From contig NZ_NHYN01000001.1 of the NCBI RefSeq assembly GCF_003288845.1, positions 1 through 64,000 on the forward strand: a DNA stretch of 64,000 nucleotides, read 5' to 3'. This document shows, one piece after another, positions 6,358-16,283 of the stretch. The stretch's first letter is position 1; each line of letters opens with the position of its first letter. The notes under the pieces were generated by a model, which was given only the letters and a program-made list of their open reading frames with translations, searched no databases and was not told the DNA's origin. The stretch is from Helicobacter monodelphidis (lineage in GTDB: Bacteria > Campylobacterota > Campylobacteria > Campylobacterales > Helicobacteraceae). The position numbers and the translations under genes are program-made.

Positions 6358-8499
6358 ATGCGTTACGATAGTGAGCTTGATGAATATTTTATTGATAGCA
6401 AACAAGATGAAAATATACCCGATTCTTACGCCTTTTTAGAATCTCTACAAAAGGCACAGCAACATTTAAAGGTTGAAAATCAAGGTTTGGGACATTTTTT
6501 CAATACCTTAGAAAGTAATAATGAACAAGCTATTGGCGAGGCAATCAATCAACGCATGATTGATAATTTAAACTTCTTTTCTCAGCAATTTCCAGATATG
6601 ATAAAGTCTCTTTCTAAGACACCTAAAGATTATAATCTTGTTCTTAATGACAAAGGTTTAAATATCGTTAATATCCACGATGGCTCTTTGCTGTATCCAG
6701 AAGATGAGAATGGACAATACACAATGGTACAGAGTGCAAAATATTTAAGTGAAAGCCCACTTACTCACCCTTTATGGAAGCTTTACACAAATGATTTACG
6801 CATCTCCTATCTTAGCAAAAAAGATTTTCCAATTACAAGTCGTATGCATAATGCACTATGTTATGCAGCAATTCCATTAGGAATTCTCAAAGAAGGAATG
6901 CATCTGCCTAGCCGATTCTTACCTACAACAACATTGCTCGGATTAGGAGGCGGCTTAATTCTTGAAGCCATAAGAGAAAGGTTTGATAAAATCCATTCTT
7001 TATTTATTTTTGAAGAATCAATTGATTTATTCCGTATTTCTTGCTATTTTGTTGATTACATAGCGTTATTTCAGCAAGTCAACAATAACGCTTGTTATCT
7101 GTTTGTAGAATCCTTGCTTAAACAAAGCTTTGTACAAAGCTTTTTTGAACAACGTCGTATCTCTTCAAATTACTTGCGTTTGGAATTAATGCTCTATCAG
7201 ACACCGACATTACAATCTGTCCAATCTTATGTTAACGAAGCTTACATGACGAATGCACGAGGTTGGGGAACATTTGACGATGAACGAAGGGGACTTGAAA
7301 ATGCGTTACAAAATATGCAGTGCAAGGAAAAAAAAGAAGGGGTATTCTTGTTAAAGTACCCCTTCTTTAGCTCTGCAAGACGTATTGCTGCACCTTTTTG
7401 TGTCGTGGGCAATGGACCTAGTCTTGATTCTTTGCTACCTTTTATTAAAGCAAATAGCGATCGTATGGTTATTTTAAGTAGTGGAACAGCAATTAAACCT
7501 CTTCTTAATTATGGCATTAAACCTGATTTTCAAATTGAGATTGAAAGGGTGGATTATCTACATACCGCCTTTGAAGGCTTGAATCTCAGTGGCATTCCGC
7601 TTGTCTGTGCCAACCTTGTCAATCCTAAAGTTTTAGAATTATTCGATGAAGTTTTTTTATTTTCGCGCGATGGAAGTTCTGCTGCTGAATTGCATTCACC
7701 AAAACTCAAATTATTTGGGGCATCCCCTTTTGTGGGTAATGCATCTGCAGCATTTGCAGCAATGCTAGCAAGTGATGTTATCTTCTGTGGTGTAGATTGT
7801 GGGTATATTTTGGGTTATGGTAAACATGCAAAGGGTTCTTTCTATGGTGAAGAAGAAGCAACACTCCCTAAAGATAGCTTTCCTGCAAAACCAAACAAAG
7901 ACAAGCAAGTATTTTCTGATGCACTTTTTAGCAACTCACGCGAAAATATTGAAGGGGTTTTGAGAATGTTTCAACCAAACACTGCTATCAATTTAGGTGA
8001 TGGGGCGTTCATACAAGGCACAATTAGTGCAGATAGTAGCGATTTTGTTTTGAAAAAAATTGATAAAAAACATGCCATCAAGGAATTTAAACGTTTATTT
8101 ACAATCGATTGCAAACAGGCTTTTTTGGAGTCTGTAAAAAATATCTACCAATTTTCTAATATTGATTATTTTGACAACATTATTGATCTTTTTGATGTAA
8201 AAGTTGAAACTAAAGAAGATTTATTCAATTTTATTGACCAAACATCAAATCGCATTTGGAATATTAAGAAAGAATCAGCATATTGGGGGATTTTAATGAA
8301 CGGAAGTATTGCATTTTATGTGCAAATTCTTATGCTTTGTGCTTTAGCAATTCCCTCCAATAATATTGAAAAACTTTTTAATGAAGCGAGGATAATTTAT
8401 CGCCGTGAAGTTAAATATCTTAAGAAAGTGTATCTCAAAATCCTTGAAGAATACCCATTGCAGGGAAAAAATGTGTCAGATAAAAAAGTGGAACGCTGA
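6358..8499 (+). CDS. Maf/DUF115 motility accessory protein
   Basis: The 713-residue protein contains the DUF115 (MptE-like) core near residues 355-470, with the signature VVGNGPSLDSLLPF, then ILSSGTAIKPLL and FCGVDCGYI. This family in Campylobacterota and other flagellated bacteria is linked to glycosylation of flagellin, usually with nonulosonic acids. AAAAAGGAG stands 5-6 nt before the ATG. The next genes are flgP-like and its lipoprotein partner, which supports a motility role. The exact sugar and acceptor cannot be told from sequence. No signal peptide is seen, as expected for a cytoplasmic transferase. Confidence 0.85.
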   Translation: MRYDSELDEYFIDSKQDENIPDSYAFLESLQKAQQHLKVENQGLGHFFNTLESNNEQAIGEAINQRMIDNLNFFSQQFPDMIKSLSKTPKDYNLVLNDKGLNIVNIHDGSLLYPEDENGQYTMVQSAKYLSESPLTHPLWKLYTNDLRISYLSKKDFPITSRMHNALCYAAIPLGILKEGMHLPSRFLPTTTLLGLGGGLILEAIRERFDKIHSLFIFEESIDLFRISCYFVDYIALFQQVNNNACYLFVESLLKQSFVQSFFEQRRISSNYLRLELMLYQTPTLQSVQSYVNEAYMTNARGWGTFDDERRGLENALQNMQCKEKKEGVFLLKYPFFSSARRIAAPFCVVGNGPSLDSLLPFIKANSDRMVILSSGTAIKPLLNYGIKPDFQIEIERVDYLHTAFEGLNLSGIPLVCANLVNPKVLELFDEVFLFSRDGSSAAELHSPKLKLFGASPFVGNASAAFAAMLASDVIFCGVDCGYILGYGKHAKGSFYGEEEATLPKDSFPAKPNKDKQVFSDALFSNSRENIEGVLRMFQPNTAINLGDGAFIQGTISADSSDFVLKKIDKKHAIKEFKRLFTIDCKQAFLESVKNIYQFSNIDYFDNIIDLFDVKVETKEDLFNFIDQTSNRIWNIKKESAYWGILMNGSIAFYVQILMLCALAIPSNNIEKLFNEARIIYRREVKYLKKVYLKILEEYPLQGKNVSDKKVER

Positions 8500-8548
8500 T
8501 TGCTTTAACTCTCTCAACATACCAAAATTAACACAAAGGATGGACACC

Positions 8549-9184
8549 ATGAGAAAGTCATTAGTTTTATTCGCTGCAACGAGTGCGTTTATGTTAGGGG
8601 CCACTGCGGCTAATGTTGGAGGTGCTTACCAAACAGCACCAGCAAGCACACCGCAAATTGCACCTTCTGCAGGAATTCAGCAACCAATCAACAATAATGT
8701 AAGGACTACAATGCCTATTGAAACTGTGCAAAGCACAACAACAATTCAATCAGCACCATTGTATCCGGATAGGAACTCTTATCGATCACGCGATGTGAAT
8801 GAGGTTTCAACTGATGAATATGTGATTCCAAATGCACCTAAAATTGCTCCATCAAGTATGATCGAGTTGACAGCTGTGGGGCTTGGGGTTCCACCAGAGA
8901 ATACTTCAACTCCTGCACAAGCGATGGCTTTAGCAAAAAGGGCGGCAATTGTTGATGCATATCGCCAAATTGGGGAAAAAATGTATGGTATTAGAGTGAA
9001 TGCACAAGATACTGTTCGCGATGTGATGGTTAAAAATTCGACTGTAAAAACAAAAGTGCTTGCGGTAATTCGTAATGCAGAGATCATCGAGACAGTTTAT
9101 GATGGTGGGCTTTGTCAAGTTAGTATGGAACTTAAGCTTGACGGAAAACGATGGTATAGAATCTTGAGTGGCGAAGAATTCTGA
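8549..9184 (+). CDS. flgP: FlgP-like flagellar outer-membrane-associated protein (LPP20 family)
   Basis: AAAGGA 8 nt upstream selects the ATG at 8549 (211 residues) over upstream in-frame starts. An N-terminal signal peptide (MRKSLVLFAATSAFMLGATA) precedes a low-complexity Ala/Pro/Thr/Gln linker and a C-terminal LPP20-type domain with MALAKRAAIVDAYRQIGEKM and CQVSMELKLDGKRWY. FlgP of Campylobacter and H. pylori builds the basal disk/motor scaffold needed for motility. Unlike many members there is no obvious lipobox cysteine. It ends 2 nt before the next gene, which fits a flgP-flgQ-like pair. Confidence 0.75.
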   Translation: MRKSLVLFAATSAFMLGATAANVGGAYQTAPASTPQIAPSAGIQQPINNNVRTTMPIETVQSTTTIQSAPLYPDRNSYRSRDVNEVSTDEYVIPNAPKIAPSSMIELTAVGLGVPPENTSTPAQAMALAKRAAIVDAYRQIGEKMYGIRVNAQDTVRDVMVKNSTVKTKVLAVIRNAEIIETVYDGGLCQVSMELKLDGKRWYRILSGEEF

Positions 9185-9186
9185 AA

Positions 9187-9696
9187 GTGAATCTTTGGAA
9201 ATTTATCTCCCTCAAGGGGGGATTCTTACTATCTATAGTATTAATACTTGGGGGTTGCTTTGTTAAAGAAGCACCTCGTGCTTTAGTGCAAGAAATTCCA
9301 TACCATATTCTCCTTATTACTCCTGAAGTTAGATTTGCTGATATGGGCTTTGTAAAGCAATATGAAAATAAGGTAAATCTTGAATTGTATGCATTAGGTA
9401 AAGCACTCTATAAAATTGAAATAGAAAAATCGCAAATTTGTGTACAAGATTCTTGCTACAATAAATCTCTGTTTATCCAAAAACTTTTTGGCGATGATGT
9501 GCAAGATACAATTTTAGAGGAAATTCTTATCGGAAAAGATATTTTTAATGGAAAAAATAAATATATGAAAAATGGAATAACCATTCAAGAATTTAAAGAC
9601 TATGGGAATGTTGTTCTCTATATTCGAGACGAAAATAAAATTAGTTTTTCTGATAAAAAAAGAAAGATTCGTATTGTTCTGGAATCCAAAATGTAA
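9187..9696 (+). CDS. lipoprotein following flgP
   Basis: The frame starts with GTG 2 nt after the flgP-like stop and encodes 169 residues. The N-terminus has a hydrophobic segment ending in LILGGC, a good lipobox. The rest is hydrophilic and strand-rich (KVNLELYALGKALYKIEIEK). By position it matches the lipoprotein that accompanies flgP in Helicobacter, and probably helps place FlgP at the outer membrane. That function is inferred from synteny only. Confidence 0.7.
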   Translation: MNLWKFISLKGGFLLSIVLILGGCFVKEAPRALVQEIPYHILLITPEVRFADMGFVKQYENKVNLELYALGKALYKIEIEKSQICVQDSCYNKSLFIQKLFGDDVQDTILEEILIGKDIFNGKNKYMKNGITIQEFKDYGNVVLYIRDENKISFSDKKRKIRIVLESKM

Positions 9697-10253
9697 GTTA
9701 CAGATGTAATCAGTTTACCTGCGTTATAACCTATCAAATATTCAAGGAAAACCATTGCGAAAAACTAGAAATGTAATAAAATATTAAAAAGGAGCTAAAA
9801 AGCTTAAGTGTGCGGGGCGCCTTAAATCTCTATCCATACCCAACAAAGCTTCTCAATTTTTTACAGAGATTCACCGCATGAATGGCTATTGTATAGCTAC
9901 CTGAATTGACATACAAAGAGGTATTGTTCTTTTTTGATGCCATTCTTGCTTTATTGGTAAAATTAAGTTAACCCGAAACAACCAAAATCTTTTTTATCTT
10001 ATGCAAGATTATCATTGTTTGAGCTATATTTTATCCTTCTATTATAAAATATTAATAAAAATAATTGTTTTTAATGATACATTTAGCCCCTCTGCACAAA
10101 ACAGAGGGTACTTGAGGTATATTTCTCCTTTTGTAAGAGGGCAAGTAGTGTCCAATATTGATCACTATACGACTAACCCCTTTTTTTGCAACATTTTCAA
10201 TCAAAATTTAAAAAGGATACGCAACCCCCTATATTCATAAACATCTCTAAGCA
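9697..10253. other. intergenic, no clear gene
   Basis: A ribosome-site-like AAAAAGGAG at 9786-9794 is followed by a short open stretch (KSLSIPNKASQFFTEIHR, about 9825-9885) that stops at an in-frame TGA, so a gene remnant is possible. A small hairpin (CCCTCTG, loop, CAGAGGG) lies at about 10088-10108. The 79-codon frame at 10001-10240 shows no recognisable protein features. Confidence 0.4.
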
Positions 10254-11294
10254 TCACTTCCTAAAATCAAGCACCATACGCCCATCAATCTTACCTTCTT
10301 TCATTCGCTTGAATACATCATTAATATCCTCAAGCTTTGCTGGAGCAACATGAGCTTTTACTTTTTGTTCTTCAGCAAAATTGATGGCCTCTTGTAAATC
10401 CAACCTTGTTCCCACAATTGAACCACGAATCGTTATACCATTGAGAATCATATTAAAAATATTGACAGGAAATTCACCCGGCGGTAAGCCATTTAGTGCA
10501 ACTGTTCCACCGCGTCTAACAACTCCAACAGCTTGCTTGAAAGCGATTGGATGCACAGCAGTAACAAGAACGCCATGTGTCCCACCATTTGTTTCTTCAA
10601 TGATTTTATCAATCGTGCCTTGTTCTCCTAATTCTTTCGCATTAGCAACAACGCTTGCACCGTATTTTTTCGCCAATTCAAGCTTATCATCAGCAACATC
10701 AATTGCTACAACATTTAATCCCATCGCCTTTGCATACTGCACCGCTAAATGTCCTAATCCACCAATTCCGGATATAGCCACCCATTGTCCCGGTCTTGCC
10801 TCTGTCATTTTTAGTCCTTTGTAAACCGTTACTCCGGCACAAAGAATGGGTGCAATACTTAAGAAGTTTGTATCTTTTCTTAAAATCCCTACATAATTGG
10901 CATCTGCAAGTGCATATTCAGCAAACCCTCCATTTACAGAATACCCGCCATTTTGTTGACTCTCACAAAGTGTTTCCCAACCCGCCATACAATGTTCACA
11001 ATGTCCGCAAGCACTATAAAGCCAAGGAATTCCAACAGCATCACCTTCTTTAATATGCGTTACACCCTCGCCAACTTCAACAACATATCCAACACCTTCA
11101 TGTCCTGGAATTAGCGGAAGTTTAGGCTTAACAGGCCAATCACCATCAACTGCATGTAAATCAGTATGACACACACCGCATGCTTCAATTTTAACCAAAA
11201 CCTGTCCTTTACCAACTTTAGGAACTTCTACTTCCTCAACAAACAAAGGTCCTCCAAAGTTTTTTACAATCGCTGCTTTCATCTTTTTTGCCAT
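10254..11294 (-). CDS. adhA: zinc-dependent alcohol dehydrogenase
   Basis: AAAAGGAG before ATG at 11294 gives 346 residues, the usual size. It is an MDR-family NAD(P)-dependent alcohol dehydrogenase: catalytic zinc ligands Cys42, His65 (PGHEG) and Cys152, structural zinc Cys96, 99, 102 and 110 (CGHCEHC and ETLC), and Rossmann motif [10 protein letters not shown] near residue 177. It would interconvert ethanol or other primary alcohols and aldehydes. It lies 61 nt downstream of an aldehyde dehydrogenase gene on the same strand, so together they form an ethanol-acetaldehyde-acetate module. Confidence 0.9.
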   Translation of the reverse strand: MAKKMKAAIVKNFGGPLFVEEVEVPKVGKGQVLVKIEACGVCHTDLHAVDGDWPVKPKLPLIPGHEGVGYVVEVGEGVTHIKEGDAVGIPWLYSACGHCEHCMAGWETLCESQQNGGYSVNGGFAEYALADANYVGILRKDTNFLSIAPILCAGVTVYKGLKMTEARPGQWVAISGIGGLGHLAVQYAKAMGLNVVAIDVADDKLELAKKYGASVVANAKELGEQGTIDKIIEETNGGTHGVLVTAVHPIAFKQAVGVVRRGGTVALNGLPPGEFPVNIFNMILNGITIRGSIVGTRLDLQEAINFAEEQKVKAHVAPAKLEDINDVFKRMKEGKIDGRMVLDFRK

Positions 11295-11355
11295 AAAAAC
11301 TCCTTTTATTATACTAGCTCCACACGGAAGCAAATCCTAAGAAAAATTAAGATTT

Positions 11356-12864
11356 CTAAAAAAATCCGAGCTTGTTAGGTGAATAACTTACTAAGATATT
11401 CTTTGTTTGCTGGTAATGCTCTAACATCATCTTATGTGTTTCGCGCCCAACACCACTCTGCTTATAGCCACCAAATGCAGCATGTGCTGGATAAGCATGA
11501 TAGCAATTTGTCCAAACACGTCCTGCTTTAATTCCGCGCCCAAAACGATAAGCACGATTTATGTCTCTTGTCCAAATTCCACTTCCTAAACCATAAATCG
11601 TATCATTTGCAATTTCTAACGCTTCTGCCTCATCTTTAAAAGTTGTTACAGCCAATACAGGACCAAAAATCTCCTCTTGAAATATTCTCATTTTATTATT
11701 CCCTTTGAAAATAGTTGGTTTAATATAACAACCATTAGCAAGATCCCCGCCCAAGTGATTTCTCTCTCCACCAATAAGGCACTGCGCCCCTTCTTCTTTA
11801 CCAATCTTAATGTAATTCATAATTGTATTTATTTGATTCTCATCAACTTGTGCACCCATCATTGTTGTTGGGTCGAGTGGATTACCAATTTTAACTGCCT
11901 CTACGCGTTTAAGCACTTTTTCCATAAATTTATCATAGATCTTTTCATGAATCAATGCACGACTAGGGCATGTGCACACCTCACCTTGATTAAATGCAAA
12001 TAAAACTAAGCCTTCAATCGCCTTGTCTATAAATGAATCCTCATAATCAAAAATATCAGAGAAGAATATGTTGGGCGATTTTCCGCCGAGTTCTAATGTG
12101 CAAGGGATAATATTTTCCGTAGCAAACTGCATAATCTGACGCCCAACACTTGTTGAACCCGTAAATGCAACCTTTGCAATTTTAGGACTTGTAGCAAGAT
12201 ATTTACCAATTTTTGCACCGCTTCCATTTACAATATTTACAACCCCTGCAGGAAGTAAGTCGCCAATCACATCAAAAAGCACTAAGATACTCGCCGGAGT
12301 TGCTGAGGCAGGCTTTAAAATAATGCAATTTCCTGCTGCAAGTGCTGGTGCAAGTTTCCATGCTGCCATAAGAATTGGAAAATTCCAAGGGATAATCTGT
12401 CCAACAACACCTAATGGCTCGTGAAAGTGATATGCTACGGTATCACTACTTATATCACTAATTGCACCTTCTTGTGCACGAATACAACCTGCAAAATACC
12501 GAAAGTGATCAGCGGATAAAGGAATATCTGCTGCCATTGTTTCACGAATGGGCTTACCATTATCCCAAGTCTCTGCATGTGCAATAAGCTCAAGATTTTC
12601 TTCAATTCTATCAGCAATTTTTAACAAAATTCTTGAACGTTCCTCAACGCTTGTATTTGCCCAAGCATCTTTTGCTTTGTGTGCTATATCTAGTGCACTT
12701 TCAATATCCTTTTCAGTTGAAAGTGGCACTTCACATAAAACCTGCCCATTAATAGGACTCTTATTTTGAGCATATTTACCTTCAATGGGTGCAACCCATT
12801 TTCCTCCGATATAGTTTTCATAACGAGATTTGAAAATTTTACCGCTCTCCGTATATGGACTCAT
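11356..12864 (-). CDS. NAD-dependent aldehyde dehydrogenase (ExaC/AcoD/AldB type)
   Basis: The AAAAAAGGAG site fixes the start at 12864 (502 residues). Motifs of the ALDH superfamily are complete: [41 protein letters not shown] and the catalytic cysteine in [14 protein letters not shown], a form typical of the acetaldehyde dehydrogenases ExaC/AcoD. The C-terminus [14 protein letters not shown] is also typical of that group. It probably oxidises acetaldehyde produced by the downstream alcohol dehydrogenase. The long upstream region with repeats (13037-13098) suggests regulated transcription. Confidence 0.9.
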   Translation of the reverse strand: MSPYTESGKIFKSRYENYIGGKWVAPIEGKYAQNKSPINGQVLCEVPLSTEKDIESALDIAHKAKDAWANTSVEERSRILLKIADRIEENLELIAHAETWDNGKPIRETMAADIPLSADHFRYFAGCIRAQEGAISDISSDTVAYHFHEPLGVVGQIIPWNFPILMAAWKLAPALAAGNCIILKPASATPASILVLFDVIGDLLPAGVVNIVNGSGAKIGKYLATSPKIAKVAFTGSTSVGRQIMQFATENIIPCTLELGGKSPNIFFSDIFDYEDSFIDKAIEGLVLFAFNQGEVCTCPSRALIHEKIYDKFMEKVLKRVEAVKIGNPLDPTTMMGAQVDENQINTIMNYIKIGKEEGAQCLIGGERNHLGGDLANGCYIKPTIFKGNNKMRIFQEEIFGPVLAVTTFKDEAEALEIANDTIYGLGSGIWTRDINRAYRFGRGIKAGRVWTNCYHAYPAHAAFGGYKQSGVGRETHKMMLEHYQQTKNILVSYSPNKLGFF

Positions 12865-13036
12865 GTTACGCTCCTTTTTTGTAAAAATTTTGCAAATATT
12901 TTGCATAAAATGAATATACCACGAACACAGCTAATATTCTTTTTAAATAAGAAAATAATTGTTTTTTTTATTTTTTATGTTACTTTTAGAAACAAGACAA
13001 ACAAATTTGATACTAACCAACAAAATATTTATTTAT

Positions 13037-13070
13037 TTGAAGTTTTAACTATCGCTGTTGAAGTTTTAAC
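13037..13070. promoter_or_regulatory. 13-bp direct repeat upstream of the aldehyde/alcohol dehydrogenase genes
   Basis: TTGAAGTTTTAAC occurs twice, at 13037-13049 and 13058-13070, with a period of exactly 21 bp (two helical turns). A 6-4-6 palindrome, ATTGAA-CTAT-TTCAAT, follows at 13083-13098. The repeats lie about 170-205 bp upstream of the aldehyde dehydrogenase ATG. Identical repeats on one face of the helix suggest a tandem operator; the regulator is unknown. Confidence 0.5.
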
Positions 13071-13143
13071 GCTATAAACAATATTGAACTATTTCAATAA
13101 AGGAGAGGATTTGCATTTTTGTGAAGAATCTACTCTTTTTAAA

Positions 13144-13220
13144 TGGTATGCCCAGAGGGATTCAAACCCCCGACCTACAGGACCGCAACCTGTTGCTCTA
13201 TTCAGCTGAGCTATGGACAC
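13144..13220 (-). tRNA. tRNA-Arg (anticodon GCG)
   Basis: A 77-nt cloverleaf can be folded by hand on the minus strand. The acceptor pairs GTGTCCA with TGGGCAT, the D arm is GCTC/GAGC, the anticodon stem ACAGG/CCTGT holds loop TTGCGGT, and the T arm contains GGTTTGAATCC. CCA is encoded. The anticodon GCG reads CGC and CGU arginine codons. There is no integrase next to it, so no sign that it serves as an attachment site here. Confidence 0.95.
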
Positions 13221-13333
13221 ACAAAATTCAAGAGTTCAAATTCTAACATTTTAACCTTTAAAGATCTTAAAAATGTCCATAAAAAATTCAAATTTATGCT
13301 ATGATACCAAAAAATTTTAGGGCAAAGGTAACA

Positions 13334-14386
13334 ATGAATAAAAATAAACTCACACAATTTGTGTGTGTGGCAGGTTGAGCAGGAAAAGTAGGTCCGGGTG
13401 ATCTCTCACAAATTGCCTCGCTAAACCCAAAGAGACATACAGATTTATTAGTTGGTTTTGAAAACAACGATGATGCGGCAGTTATCCAGTTAACTGATGA
13501 AATTGCCACTCTGATGACAGCAGATTTTATTACTCCTGTCGTTGATGATCCTTTCATTTATGGACAAATTGCAGCAGCAAACGCCCTGAGCGATATTTTT
13601 GCAATGGGTGGTGAAGCTAAGAATGTATTAAACCTCCTAATGTGGGATTCCCAACATATCTCTAAAGAGGAATTACAAGAAATTCTTAGAGGTGGCTTAG
13701 ATAAAACTGAAGAAGCAGGGGCAATTCTTGTCGGTGGACACACGATTGAAGATAGAGAACAAAAATACGGATTGAGTGTAATGGGCATTGCCCACCCTAA
13801 ACATTTTTGGAAAAACAATACTCCAAAAATAGGTGATTCTCTCATTCTAACTAAACCATTAGGGAGTGGCATTCTCACAACAGCTATTAAAGCAGGAATG
13901 GCATCGCCACAAACTACACAAAAAATTGCTAATATTATGTCAGAGCTAAACCTACAAGCAAAGAGAGTCGCACAAAATTTTGACATTCATGCCTGTACAG
14001 ACATTACAGGATTTGGGCTTATCGGGCATACTTTAGAAATGCTAGGTGGATTAACCCCCCATTCAAGAGAATATTCAGCTCTTTTCTTTAGCGGAGAAAT
14101 TCCCATTGTGCAAGAGGCTATAGAATTTATGGAAATGGGCATTATTCCTGGTGGAAGCTATAAAAACAAAGATACATTTTTGCCTTTTGTGGAGTTTAAA
14201 AGTAATTGTGCCAAAGAACAATCTTTACTTTTTTTTGATGCTCAAACTTCAGGAGGTTTACTATTTGCCTTACAGCATTCACAATCTATAAAACTTGTTG
14301 ATTCTTTGCAAAAACAGGGTATTCAAGCTAAAATTATAGGTGAAATCATACCTTTTAACAAAACATATCCCATCATCTTAGGTTAA
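13334..14386 (+). CDS. selD: selenide, water dikinase with selenocysteine (in-frame TGA)
   Basis: The real gene starts at ATG 13334 (AAAGG upstream) and is 350 residues long with TGA at codon 15 (13376-13378). The context LTQFVCVAG-U-AGKVGP matches the SelD active-site loop, where Cys or Sec is followed by an essential Lys. The rest is a full SelD: DDAAVIQL, TADFITPVVDDPF, GGHTIEDREQKYGLSVMG, TDITGFGLIGH and DAQTSGGLL. SelD makes selenophosphate from selenide and ATP for selenocysteine tRNA. Read without recoding, the gene would appear to begin only at 13514, losing its catalytic residue. Confidence 0.93.
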
Positions 14387-14396
14387 AGGAAATTAA

Positions 14397-16211
14397 ATGA
14401 AGACAATCCTTATATTTTTATGTTTTTTTTGTTTACAGCTGAAAGCTACCAATAGTGAATATGATTTTGTTGATTTATTTCTCATTGCAACACAAATTCA
14501 GGAAGTCAATCAACAAATCAATATATTCCAAGAAAAATCCGACAAAAATAAACTTCTAAGTGCTGAAGAGAGCAAAAAGAAATTATTAGAAAAAATCCCG
14601 CAAGTTTTAGAAATTTCATCTGAAAAACTCCAAATCTTAGAGATTGCCATCAATAAAGGTATTGCTGACAATAAGCAAAAACAGGCTGAATACGAACAAA
14701 GCAATAAACTTGCATTACTTGTGCAAACAAAGATCGAATTTTTAGAATTACAAACTGATAAGATTATATATGAATGGGTAAAGAAATTCCAAGAAATCCG
14801 CCAAAATCATTATAACGCTGACGAAAAACTACAACTAGCTATTCAAGAAACTTTAAGATCATTGCAATCTTTAGATGTGGCAGATATTATTTTTGGGTTA
14901 GAACAACTGAATGAACCTGCGAGACTCAAGCAACTTTTTGAAGAATCGCAAATAAAAATCAAAACTTATGAAGATATTCTAAAATATACACAAGAACATA
15001 CCTCCATTATTTTAGATAATTATTTGACTGAAGTTTTCCAAATTCAAAATCTCATTCAATGGTTAAATCAATATTATTCATTCTCATTTTGGCGACTTGA
15101 TTTTGGTAAAGCAATTCTTTGTGTGTTCACCCTTATCCTTTTTTGGTCATTTAGACATCTTTTAGCCTTTGGAACATTCAAAATAATATCTTTAATTTTT
15201 GGATATCAAGAAAGCAAACAAATAGTTGTATCAGCCATCATTCGTCCCATTACTTGGTTTTTGTTTTTTAATGGCTTTGATTTATCGCTTGATATTATCT
15301 ATTTTCCTTCCTCGCCACCTGATTTTTTTGGTAAATCGTTTGATGTGATTTATATTGTGAATGCAGCATGGTTTTGTATTACCTTATTAGAGTGCTATGG
15401 AACATTATTGCTAAGTAATATCAACAAAAGGAAGAGTGATTTATTTAGAAAAGAGGTTGTAAATTTAATTTTAAAATTTTTAGATTTCACCGTTATTACC
15501 ATTGCCCTTTTAATTATCCTTGCACGTCTAGGATTTAATATTTCAGCCCTTATTGCCTCTCTTGGAATTGGTGGCTTAGCTGTTGCATTAGCTGCAAAAG
15601 ATATATTAGCAAACTTCTTTGCTTCGGTAATGTTACTATTTGATAATGCTTTTTCGCAAGGAGATTGGATTGTATGCGGTAATGTTGAAGGCACTGTTGT
15701 AGAGATTGGATTAAGACGAACAACTGTTAGAACAACAGATAACGCTCTTTTGTTTGTGCCAAATTCTAAACTCGCTAATGAATCCATTAGAAACTGGAAT
15801 CGGCGGGAAATGGGCAGGAGAATTCGTATGATTATTGGACTAACTTATGATTCCCCTAAACATAAAATTCAAGAGTGTGTTCAAGATATTCGCACAATGC
15901 TACTTAATCACCCTCAAATCGCTAAGGCAAAAGATATCCCACAGGAAGATATTTCTTATCTCAAGCAAGATATTGTTTCTATGCATGACTTGAAGGGATA
16001 TAAGGCAAATTTGGTTGTTTGTGTTGATGAGCTTGCGGATTCATCAATTAATATTCTTGTACATTGTTTCAGTATTTCTATTTCATGGTCAGAATGGTTA
16101 AGCACAAAAGAAAGTGTAATTTTAGGGATTATGGATATTGTTGAAAAACATGGTTTAAGCTTTGCATTTCCGTCTCAAAGTGTTTATATTGAATCAACAC
16201 CCAAAGCATAA
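14397..16211 (+). CDS. large MscS-family mechanosensitive channel
   Basis: The 604-residue protein has a signal peptide, then a long helical, coiled-coil-rich periplasmic region (about residues 20-215). Membrane helices follow, and then the MscS pore helix and beta domain near residues 375-460 (SALIASLGIGGLAVALAAKD, FDNAFSQGDWI). A cytoplasmic C-terminal domain follows. This is the MscK/YnaI-like size class, acting as a safety valve under osmotic downshock. It starts 10 nt after selD and is probably co-transcribed with it. The smaller MscS at 37795 is a separate gene. Confidence 0.88.
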   Translation: MKTILIFLCFFCLQLKATNSEYDFVDLFLIATQIQEVNQQINIFQEKSDKNKLLSAEESKKKLLEKIPQVLEISSEKLQILEIAINKGIADNKQKQAEYEQSNKLALLVQTKIEFLELQTDKIIYEWVKKFQEIRQNHYNADEKLQLAIQETLRSLQSLDVADIIFGLEQLNEPARLKQLFEESQIKIKTYEDILKYTQEHTSIILDNYLTEVFQIQNLIQWLNQYYSFSFWRLDFGKAILCVFTLILFWSFRHLLAFGTFKIISLIFGYQESKQIVVSAIIRPITWFLFFNGFDLSLDIIYFPSSPPDFFGKSFDVIYIVNAAWFCITLLECYGTLLLSNINKRKSDLFRKEVVNLILKFLDFTVITIALLIILARLGFNISALIASLGIGGLAVALAAKDILANFFASVMLLFDNAFSQGDWIVCGNVEGTVVEIGLRRTTVRTTDNALLFVPNSKLANESIRNWNRREMGRRIRMIIGLTYDSPKHKIQECVQDIRTMLLNHPQIAKAKDIPQEDISYLKQDIVSMHDLKGYKANLVVCVDELADSSINILVHCFSISISWSEWLSTKESVILGIMDIVEKHGLSFAFPSQSVYIESTPKA

Positions 16212-16231
16212 AGGTGGAAATTTAGAAGGGT

Positions 16232-16283
16232 TCAGTCAATAAAATTGATTTATTATCGACTGAATATGTAGCTTTATTTTTTT
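16232..16283. terminator. bidirectional terminator between mscS-type gene and ccoG
   Basis: TTCAGTCAATAAA pairs with TTTATT, a 3-nt bulge, and GACTGAA (16232-16265), followed on the plus strand by TTTATTTTTTTA. It lies between two convergent genes. Confidence 0.7.

Noticed and set aside
10001-10240. 79-codon frame in the gap before the alcohol dehydrogenase
   Set aside because: No ribosome site, no recognisable domain, and uneven composition.
12766-13077. 103-codon plus-strand frame upstream of the tRNA
   Set aside because: Runs antisense to the aldehyde dehydrogenase start and through the repeat-containing promoter region; composition is not protein-like and there is no ribosome site.
13144-13220. 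tRNA-Arg as an integration site for an island
   Set aside because: No integrase, no repeat of the tRNA 3' end, and ordinary genes on both sides.
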